Assembly (NCBI GenBank): GCA_016188105.1
Contig: JACPIL010000052.1
Coordinates: forward strand, 1 to 17,085
Direction: 5' to 3'
From: Candidatus Woesearchaeota archaeon
GTDB taxonomy: Archaea; Nanobdellota; Nanobdellia; Woesearchaeales; GW2011-AR9
Length of the DNA: 17,085 bases
Position numbers and translations under genes: made by a program
Shown: positions 6,081 to 12,079 of the stretch, piece after piece
How the letters are laid out: the number at the start of each line of letters is the position of its first letter
Numbering within the stretch: the first letter of the stretch is position 1
The notes under the pieces: model-generated
The model's database searches: none
Told to the model about the DNA's origin: nothing
The model's input: only the letters and a program-made list of their open reading frames with translations

Positions 6081-8078
6081 AAACAGATTGAATCCATAAG
6101 CTATTAATACTGGTGCAAAGACAATAGCAAAAGTATTCATGACTTTGATCAAAGCGTTTAAAGCCGGCCCGGCAGTGTCTTTGAACGGATCTCCGACAGT
6201 GTCGCCGACAACCGCTGCTTTGTGAGCTTCAGAACCTTTTCCTGAGCCTTTCTCGATCAATTTCTTAGCATTATCCCAGGCTGCTCCAGTATTGGACATA
6301 AACAAAGCCATCATTAAGCCGCTTAAGATAACTCCCATCAACAATCCGCCCAATGCTTTTATTCCCAATAATAATCCAACTAAAAGCGGAGCAGCAATAG
6401 CTAACACCGCGGGAAGAATCATATTCCTCAAGGCAGCTTTAGTTACGATATCGACACATTTGCCGTATTCTGGTTTAGCTTTTCCTTCCATTAATCCTTT
6501 GATCTCTTTAAATTGTCTGCGCACTTCAATCACTATCTCATGAGCTGAACTTCCAACAGCAGTCATACATAAAGATGAAAAGATAAACGGCAACAAAGCT
6601 CCTATAAATAATCCCACCAAGACCCCAGGATTAGTCAATAAAAAGCTGACCGGTGTTCCGGTGATTGCGGTGATCTCATGGGAAAAAGCAGCGAATAAAG
6701 CTAATGCAGCTAAAGCGGCAGAGCCGATGGCGTAACCTTTAGTAACGGCTTTAGTGGTGTTTCCAACTGCATCTAAAGCATCGGTAATGTGTCTGACTTT
6801 TTTATCCAAGCCCGCCATTTCAGCGATACCGCCGGCGTTATCAGTAATTGGCCCGTAACTGTCTAAAGCAATAACCACTCCGGTTAAGGATAACATTGCG
6901 ACAGCAGCGATCGCAACACCGTAAATTCCAGCTAACAGATAAGCAGCAATAATTCCGCCACAGATAACTAAAACTGGAAGCAATGTTGATTCCAAACCCA
7001 TGGCTAAACCAGTAATCAAATTTGTTCCTGCTCCGGTGTTAGATGCTTCAGCGATCTTTTTAACCGGCCGATATTTGGTGCTGGTATAATATTCAGTAAT
7101 GACGTTAATCAATAAAGTAACCACTAAACCGACGATTGCGGCTAAAAACAAATTGATCGGATTTTGAGTGTAATACGTTACTGCGTAAAAGCCAACCGCG
7201 GAAAAAATGCCAGCTGCAATCAATCCTTTGTACAAAGCCATCATGATATTTTCTGATTTTCCTAATTTAACAAAGAATGTTCCTAAAATAGAAGCAATGA
7301 TGGCAACACAACCTAACATCAAAGGATATTCTACCGCTTGATTAAAACCGGCAGAGACAGTAGGAATGATTCCTAACAACATTGCCGCTAATAAAGTAAC
7401 GACGTAAGTTTCGTATAAATCAGCGCCCATGCCGGCGCAATCTCCAACATTATCCCCAACATTGTCGGCAATGGTGGCTGGATTTCGTGGATCATCTTCA
7501 GGGATTCCTGCTTCAACTTTCCCTACTAAATCTGCTCCGACATCTGCGGCTTTAGTATAAATTCCTCCCCCGACTCTGGCAAATAACGAAATTAATGAAG
7601 CGCCAAAGCCTAAGCCGACCAACATGCCAGGATTAGGATAAAAATAATAAAATACACTTACCGCAAGCAAAGCGAGTCCCACTACGGCCATTCCGGTAAC
7701 TGAACCGCCCTTAAACGCAACGTCTAAAGCTTCTTTCAACCCTTTTTTAGCGGTTTCTGCGGTTCGGGAATTAGCTCTGACGGAGATGCTCATCCCGATA
7801 TAACCAGAAATTCCTGAAAGAACCGCTCCTAATAAAAATCCTAAAGCTATAGGGGTTTCAAATAATTTTAATAAAACAAGGAAAATAATAAACGCAAATA
7901 CGGCAATGGTCTTATATTGGCGGGCCATGTAGGCCATCGCTCCTTCTTTGATGGCGTTGGAAATTTCTTTCATCTTTTCATTTCCAGGATTAATCTTCAT
8001 AACCCTAAAAGAAAGATAGCCGGCATAAGCTAAAGCTACAAAACTGATTATAATCGCCAATAAACTAATTTCAATCAT
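6078..8078 (-). CDS. hppA: Membrane-bound ion-pumping pyrophosphatase
   Basis: Integral membrane pyrophosphatase: it hydrolyses PPi to two phosphates and pumps H+ (possibly Na+) across the cytoplasmic membrane, so that PPi from biosynthesis is recovered as ion gradient. At 666 residues, with many hydrophobic helices, it has the family's full length. Signature segments seen: GGGIYTKAADVGADLVGK with the EDDPRNPATIADNVGDNVGD acidic cluster (about 170-213), DNAGGIAEM near 413, and the C-terminal GDTVGDPFKDTAGPALN. The K+-site motif reads GNTTKAVTKG: Lys443 and Thr446 stand where K+-dependent enzymes have Ala, marking the K+-independent class, which pumps H+ in known cases. The start is supported by AGGTG (8087-8091) 8 nt upstream. 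Its stop codon is part of the repeated TAAATGAAAAGAG motif. Confidence 0.96.
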   Translation of the reverse strand: MIEISLLAIIISFVALAYAGYLSFRVMKINPGNEKMKEISNAIKEGAMAYMARQYKTIAVFAFIIFLVLLKLFETPIALGFLLGAVLSGISGYIGMSISVRANSRTAETAKKGLKEALDVAFKGGSVTGMAVVGLALLAVSVFYYFYPNPGMLVGLGFGASLISLFARVGGGIYTKAADVGADLVGKVEAGIPEDDPRNPATIADNVGDNVGDCAGMGADLYETYVVTLLAAMLLGIIPTVSAGFNQAVEYPLMLGCVAIIASILGTFFVKLGKSENIMMALYKGLIAAGIFSAVGFYAVTYYTQNPINLFLAAIVGLVVTLLINVITEYYTSTKYRPVKKIAEASNTGAGTNLITGLAMGLESTLLPVLVICGGIIAAYLLAGIYGVAIAAVAMLSLTGVVIALDSYGPITDNAGGIAEMAGLDKKVRHITDALDAVGNTTKAVTKGYAIGSAALAALALFAAFSHEITAITGTPVSFLLTNPGVLVGLFIGALLPFIFSSLCMTAVGSSAHEIVIEVRRQFKEIKGLMEGKAKPEYGKCVDIVTKAALRNMILPAVLAIAAPLLVGLLLGIKALGGLLMGVILSGLMMALFMSNTGAAWDNAKKLIEKGSGKGSEAHKAAVVGDTVGDPFKDTAGPALNALIKVMNTFAIVFAPVLIAYGFNLF

Positions 8079-8360
8079 GTGGGTTGCACCTGTTGATGGT
8101 TTAAAATACCTTTTAATTATTTGTTAATTATTTGTTTTGAAGCTGGGAAGAACCTTAATTTAAATACTTTACGTTTTATTTGGCTCTGTCCTAAATCTCT
8201 CTGATGGCGCTCCGTGGCCTTTTTATTCCCGTCTGGGTTAACATCCCGCAGCTCTTCTGCGATTGGGAGTTTCATTCTTGCAACTTTTCTACTAACTGTA
8301 GAATAATGGCTATAAAATATATGCTAAATGATTATATATGTTGCAGTGAGATTTAGAAAA
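8079..8360. other. Divergent intergenic region, 282 nt
   Basis: Contains the pyrophosphatase leader with its AGGTG site, a weak minus-strand TATA-like box (TATTTAAAT, about 8157-8166), a G/C-richer patch at 8200-8290 with hairpins, and a TATAAAATAT box (8311-8320) for the thioredoxin-like gene. In the patch, CGCAG (8247-8251) pairs with CTGCG (8257-8261), preceded by CATCC and followed by TTGGGAGTTTC, which recalls right ends of IS200/IS605-type elements. The short open frames here look like nothing recognisable. Confidence 0.4.
8311..8320 (+). promoter_or_regulatory. TATA box of the thioredoxin-like gene
   Basis: TATAAAATAT centred at 8315 predicts transcription start near 8340. That would exclude the upstream in-frame ATG at 8328 and support translation from 8361. 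Confidence 0.55.
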
Positions 8361-8759
8361 ATGAATTATTTTAAATCAGTGCGGAAAACATTAACTGCAT
8401 TAGTGGGAAGCGCATTATTGTATGTAGGATGTAGCAGTGAAGAAGAACAAAAAAGTCTTACTGATTGTCTTATCGAGAAAAACGTGCATCTTTATAGCGC
8501 CTGGTGGTGCGTTCCTTGCCTTGAACAGGAAGAAGAGTTGGAAGACGAGTTAGGAGAAGAATGGGATTATTTTAAAGAGAACATTCTGGTTCAGTGTTAT
8601 GATTCTGGATACAAAATATTCGACCAATGCAAAGGTAAAGAAATATATGCAGTCCCAGCCTGGGAAATTCCTGGAGGCAACCCAGAATGGGAGTATGGCG
8701 TTCAAGATTTAGAAACGATTGCAGAATTGGCTGGCTGCGAGTATAATGGCGGATTATAG
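8361..8759 (+). CDS. Thioredoxin-like lipoprotein, VKOR-partner type
   Basis: A predicted extracytoplasmic disulfide exchange protein of 132 residues. Residues 1-24 form a lipoprotein signal ending YVGC (Cys24). The thioredoxin-like fold follows, with the redox motif CVPC at 50-53 in HLYSAWWCVPCLEQEE, a QCYDS segment, a second Cys pair region (FDQCKGKEI), the cis-Pro strand VPAWEI, and a C-terminal LETIAELAGCEY. This order is that of the domain often fused or paired with VKOR/DsbB-like membrane oxidases (compare the FWCPHC ... YPTW pattern, known from the family). No VKOR gene is in the window. The start at 8361 is preferred over 8328 because of the TATA box position and because it removes charged residues ahead of the signal. 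It may fold exported Cys-rich proteins. Confidence 0.8.
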   Translation: MNYFKSVRKTLTALVGSALLYVGCSSEEEQKSLTDCLIEKNVHLYSAWWCVPCLEQEEELEDELGEEWDYFKENILVQCYDSGYKIFDQCKGKEIYAVPAWEIPGGNPEWEYGVQDLETIAELAGCEYNGGL

Positions 8760-8763
8760 TTAA

Positions 8764-8867
8764 AGAAAATCCTGAAAAGACGTATTTTCTAAAATGAAAA
8801 GTAGCGAAATCTATTGCAGCATTCATCCCACGCCATGAATAGCGGGAATTTCTGCTCTTTTCATTTA
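8764..8867. repeat. Hairpin element C with repeat copies 3 and 4
   Basis: AAATGAAAAGTAGCGAAAT (8792-8810) pairs, with two single-base bulges, with ATTTCTGCTCTTTTCATTT (8848-8866). Inside, ATTCAT (8821-8826) pairs with ATGAAT (8835-8840). The interior CATCCCACGCC and CGGGAATTTC resemble ends of IS200/IS605-type elements. A smaller inverted pair AGAAAAT/ATTTTCT lies at 8764-8770 and 8784-8790. The right arm includes the stop codon of the PIN gene and matches 1280-1298 exactly on the other strand. Confidence 0.65.
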
Positions 8868-9236
8868 AGAAACCAAGATTATTTTCTTCTTCTGTCTGAT
8901 CGTCAAATATGGTCTCTTCAACCGTTTCTTTAATGCAGCATCTTGAGTTAAAACTAAGTCCCCCTTCTTGGAATGTTGCACTAACAGGTCATCGACATTT
9001 CCCAGTTCAGAAAGCAGCTGCACATTTTTCACTTCTATGATACCGATTGCCAACAATGCTGCTTGCCTGTAACGGGCTCGCTGTTCAGAGATTATTCTTC
9101 TCAATTCATCAATGGTGCCTTGCAGAACGTAAATTTTATATGAAAAATCGCAGCATTCTTCTAGTTCGTGAAATAAATCGATCTTAAAATCTGCGATGGC
9201 CATCCAGGCGTTGGTGTCAATGATAATTCGTTTCAT
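8865..9236 (-). CDS. PIN-domain ribonuclease, Fcf1/VapC9-like
   Basis: A small single-domain PIN nuclease, 123 residues. It shows the acidic set for two metal ions: Asp7 in IIDTNAW, Glu44 in IDELRR, Asp82/Asp83 in NVDDLL, and Asp99 in LTQDAALKKRL. The C-terminal YLTIRQKKKIIL strand is characteristic of the archaeal Fcf1/Utp24-like branch, in which a role in rRNA processing is usually proposed; toxin VapC9-type proteins look similar. No antitoxin gene is next to it: the upstream neighbour is a membrane protein 14 nt away, probably cotranscribed. That absence favours a housekeeping RNA-processing role over a toxin. There is no clear ribosome binding site. Confidence 0.82.
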   Translation of the reverse strand: MKRIIIDTNAWMAIADFKIDLFHELEECCDFSYKIYVLQGTIDELRRIISEQRARYRQAALLAIGIIEVKNVQLLSELGNVDDLLVQHSKKGDLVLTQDAALKKRLKRPYLTIRQKKKIILVS

Positions 9237-9250
9237 TTCTGTTGATTCGT

Positions 9251-10090
9251 TTATGGTTGATTTCGTAATTCATAAATGCTCGCTACCCAGAAGAGGCGAG
9301 TTATCACTATTGTTGCAATTTCTAGTAATCCTGTAACTAGAAGCAAGGCGATTGATTGTTCATAGATTATAGCTCCATACAGTGCTAAAGAGCTTAGACT
9401 GAGAGCAGCAAGAATAATGATAAACAGTGGAAAAGTTTGTTTTATTTTTGCAAAAGAGATCAGTATCCAAGTGTGAGCATGTTTTTTCCACGAGACTTCA
9501 TTTGCAGTAGTAAGAGCAGTAAGGAAAAAGTAATAGATCAGAACTAAGATGGCCATTAAAACTTCGACCAATAATATAACCTCCCGGAATGATTCACTGC
9601 TTCCATGAATAAATCGCAAGAGAACATAATATGCAAGGACTAAAAATGGACCAAAGAACAGCACCGCAGAGGCGATCATCTTGAACCAGAATTGGGGTCC
9701 TTGCTGAATTATTTTTTTCCAGTTCATTTTTTCTTCTAACAGCGAAAAAGTACCCAACCATAGCAACCCATTACCAATAATAAATACTATTAACGATTTG
9801 AGAGCAAAGAACTTAATATTTTCCAACATGGAATTATAGTTATTATAGATAGAACGAAAATCTCCAGTAAAGGGCGTACCTTCCTGAATCTTTTGAGCAT
9901 CATAAGTTGCATTGGAGAGCGGTTCAATAATCGCCCGAGTGTTTTCAAGTATCTCCACTACTGAACTGACTCCTAACCAGGCAAATAAAACTATGAAAAG
10001 TATTTGTAAAAGCATGATGCTGCAGAAAAGAAGTTTATGCTTTCGGATAGCTTGAAAAGTACGCCGCAATCCTCGTTGGAGGTAATTCAT
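9251..10090 (-). CDS. Six-helix integral membrane protein
   Basis: A predicted membrane protein of 279 residues; family not recognised. The basic N-terminus (QRGLRRTFQAIRKHK) precedes about six hydrophobic segments: 20-40, 98-117, 137-160, 170-193, 219-242 and 246-270. A polar loop of some 55 residues (41-97) separates the first two and probably lies outside. Short amphipathic stretches with Lys/Trp (MNWKKIIQQGPQFWFK, SWKKHAHTWIL) lie in the cytoplasmic loops. The pattern recalls the general glycerophosphoryl-phosphodiesterase-membrane-domain/DUF-type six-helix proteins, but no motif confirms this. TTTAAAC at 10112-10118, read on the minus strand, is 25 nt before the start codon, so the transcript may be leaderless. 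The PIN gene follows after 14 nt. Confidence 0.75.
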   Translation of the reverse strand: MNYLQRGLRRTFQAIRKHKLLFCSIMLLQILFIVLFAWLGVSSVVEILENTRAIIEPLSNATYDAQKIQEGTPFTGDFRSIYNNYNSMLENIKFFALKSLIVFIIGNGLLWLGTFSLLEEKMNWKKIIQQGPQFWFKMIASAVLFFGPFLVLAYYVLLRFIHGSSESFREVILLVEVLMAILVLIYYFFLTALTTANEVSWKKHAHTWILISFAKIKQTFPLFIIILAALSLSSLALYGAIIYEQSIALLLVTGLLEIATIVITRLFWVASIYELRNQP

Positions 10091-10111
10091 TACAGAGAAT
10101 AGAGATTATAA

Positions 10112-10118
10112 GTTTAAA
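10112..10118 (-). promoter_or_regulatory. TATA-like box before the six-helix membrane gene
   Basis: TTTAAAC on the minus strand is centred about 25 nt before the start codon at 10090, with no ribosome binding site between. This fits a leaderless archaeal transcript starting a new unit here. Confidence 0.4.
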
Positions 10119-10167
10119 GACTTTTCTGTTGACTGTTTTCTATGGGATTTCTAGGGGAAGATTTCCA

Positions 10168-11202
10168 TTAATCTCTTTCCATACCGCTTTTGACTAGTTT
10201 CTCGATGCATTCTTCTGGGGAATAAAAACGGTAGTGAATGGCGCTGTCAGTAAATGGGTCCTTCATTTCTGGCGGTGCAGTAAACCAAACCTGTTTGCCG
10301 CTTTCCTTTGCCCGTATCGATTCATGCTCTACTCCCCGTGAGCGGACTTTTTTGGGAAAACAAACAAATATTCGTGAATCTGCTTTTTCAACAAACCATT
10401 CTAAATCCTGCATAACAGTATGTTGATTTTCTATCGTAGATGGATCCGCTGGAAGAACTAATGCTTTTGGTGAAACGACAGCTAGATTCCTGAAACTCCG
10501 CAATCCTTCAACGAAGTGATAAATTTTCTGGCGGCTTTCCTCATCGTCTTTTATACTGGTAATTGGGAAGCTGACATATGCCACTTCCACGCCGGATTTC
10601 CCATCAGTAGTTCGCCTGGTAACGATTTTGTACAATGAATCTGGAGAATCCTGGCTTGGTAACACATACATTTTCTTTCTACTAAGCCCTGCCCCAGCAA
10701 ATTGTTCGGTCATTTTCACTTCCATGTTTTGCCAATCTAGAATATTTGCGACAGTAATATTCCCATTTTCTACTTCAGCTTTCCATTGGTTATGAACATC
10801 CCTTCCATCTTTTAATTCAGTATAGATGCTTCGGCCTAAATTCATGACAGTAACGTATACATCAGGATTAAGCGGTCCGACCATCTCCGGTGTTACAACA
10901 GTGGTGAGCGTTCCCCGCCAACGGAAGTTTATATGCCCATCAATGATGCAATTTGGATATTGGTCTATCTCTCCGGCTATTCTTTCATACACTGCACCGG
11001 TTAGGTAACGAAGACTAGTAGTGCTTAAATCAAGAATCCCAGCTGAAGTTACTGGACGGCCATATCGCTCTGCTGCTTGGAGAACTTCCTTTCCCACGTC
11101 AAAAACTTTTATTGTTTCACCTTTTGCTTGAGCATGTTCTACTACTTTAGCGATATAACTACTAGCTCCAGCACCAGAAATTCCTGAACAGAAGACTCGC
11201 AT
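10168..11202 (-). CDS. P-loop kinase-like domain fused to NDT-like domain
   Basis: A two-domain cytoplasmic protein of 344 residues. Residues 1-200 resemble archaeal adenylate kinase-type P-loop proteins: beta-strand plus CSGISGAGASS (7-15), VFDVGKEV near 33, CIIDGH at 85-90, and a lid-like LGRSIYTELKDGRDVHN. The Walker A Lys is replaced by Ala13; some archaeal adenylate kinases also lack it, so activity is not excluded. Residues 205-335 resemble the nucleoside 2-deoxyribosyltransferase (DRHyd/SLOG-like) fold: VAYVSFPIT, a QDLEWFVEKAD helix, and SRGVEHESIRAKESGKQVW, which fits the family's S-G-x-x-x-E-x-x-x-A pattern, with Glu294 as likely nucleophile. A role in nucleotide modification, salvage or sensing is inferred. 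The start has no ribosome binding site. The domain calls are by eye, the second less sure. Confidence 0.62.
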   Translation of the reverse strand: MRVFCSGISGAGASSYIAKVVEHAQAKGETIKVFDVGKEVLQAAERYGRPVTSAGILDLSTTSLRYLTGAVYERIAGEIDQYPNCIIDGHINFRWRGTLTTVVTPEMVGPLNPDVYVTVMNLGRSIYTELKDGRDVHNQWKAEVENGNITVANILDWQNMEVKMTEQFAGAGLSRKKMYVLPSQDSPDSLYKIVTRRTTDGKSGVEVAYVSFPITSIKDDEESRQKIYHFVEGLRSFRNLAVVSPKALVLPADPSTIENQHTVMQDLEWFVEKADSRIFVCFPKKVRSRGVEHESIRAKESGKQVWFTAPPEMKDPFTDSAIHYRFYSPEECIEKLVKSGMERD

Positions 11203-11266
11203 GAGTGTTATAAGGAAAAGTTCTTCATAAAGATTTAGAGAACCGAATGATTATATTAGTATATTA

Positions 11267-12028
11267 TTATTCTTGAAGATAATCATCTTCTAATACTGTT
11301 CCTTCAAGGAAGTCTTGTAATTTTTCTATCGGGGTGATATTGCCGCTAAGATGCATCGCCAATCCGGCTAATTCCATTTTTTCGTGAGTATACAGAAAAG
11401 CTGGGCCGCCAGAATTGCCAAACCAGATGTTCATGTCTAAGGTTGTGTGCTGTTCCTTTTTTTTCTCTATCTTAGCAATATAAAATCTTTTTTCTCTGGA
11501 AGGAAAGCCGAAGCCAAGCATATAATCGCCTTGATTCGTTTCCCTAGCAATTTTTCCTTTAAATGGAGTAGCTTGCAGATCGCCTTCAACCTTATAGAGA
11601 ATCAAATCATTTTTTTCATCTTCTTTCACGGTTGTTGCAGCTGCTTCTTCCACAGTAGTATTGCTGCTCTCTACTTTTATTCTTTTTTTAGGGTTTTTGC
11701 ATGATTCAAATTCATCTGCAGTAAGATGCTCAACAGAAAGAACATATTTATCTTTAGTCTGCGAATCTTGCAACAAAACTCCGGAGCCAAACCAGCCAGT
11801 CAGAAATGAACCATTACATTTTTCTTCCAGAGTTATAGAAGTATGCACTGGCAAGCAAGAGTCATAGGCATTGCTGAAAGTTTCTACGGTGTTGTACCTC
11901 CTTTTAGGAAAAAGAAAAGGAGAAAAAGATTGAGAAAGCGCTGACTTGGCAGTGCATTCAGCATAACCAATGCCGGCAGTGACACCTAAAACTAAGCCAA
12001 GCGGAATAAATAGCACTCGGTACTTCAT
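11267..12028 (-). CDS. Exported trypsin-like serine protease
   Basis: A predicted secreted or membrane-tethered serine endopeptidase of the chymotrypsin/HtrA-like fold, 253 residues. Residues 1-23 are a signal sequence (GYA, then Glu). The catalytic triad is visible: His101 in SVEHLT, following GSGVLLQDSQ; Asp141 in NDLILYK; and Ser206 in GNSGGPAF. The protein ends soon after the catalytic domain and lacks a PDZ domain, unlike DegP/HtrA. Cys25, Cys58, Cys71 and Cys110 could form disulfides, in line with an outside location. A TATATAAAA-like box (ATATAAAA at 12052-12059, read on the opposite strand) is about 27 nt before the start codon, suggesting a leaderless transcript of its own, 51 nt after the large phosphoesterase gene. 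The substrate is unknown. Confidence 0.85.
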   Translation of the reverse strand: MKYRVLFIPLGLVLGVTAGIGYAECTAKSALSQSFSPFLFPKRRYNTVETFSNAYDSCLPVHTSITLEEKCNGSFLTGWFGSGVLLQDSQTKDKYVLSVEHLTADEFESCKNPKKRIKVESSNTTVEEAAATTVKEDEKNDLILYKVEGDLQATPFKGKIARETNQGDYMLGFGFPSREKRFYIAKIEKKKEQHTTLDMNIWFGNSGGPAFLYTHEKMELAGLAMHLSGNITPIEKLQDFLEGTVLEDDYLQE

Positions 12029-12051
12029 TCTCTACTTTATTTTTTGGGCGG

Positions 12052-12059
12052 ATATAAAA
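12052..12059 (-). promoter_or_regulatory. TATA-like box before the protease gene
   Basis: TTTTATAT on the minus strand is centred about 27 nt before the start codon at 12028, with no ribosome binding site. The protease is likely expressed independently of, or in addition to, read-through from the upstream gene. Confidence 0.45.
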
Positions 12060-12079
12060 CCTCTCTCAATGTTTTATAT

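Noticed and set aside
8204..8355. A 50-codon plus-strand frame beginning MALRGLFIPVWVN
   Set aside because: It has no recognisable similarity, lies across hairpins and the TATA box of the next gene, and is short enough to occur by chance.
8328..8360. Upstream ATG of the thioredoxin-like lipoprotein
   Set aside because: It would precede the predicted transcription start and put charged residues before the signal peptide.
8865..9236. PIN protein as toxin of a VapBC pair
   Set aside because: No small antitoxin-like gene is adjacent, and the sequence is closer to the Fcf1-like branch.
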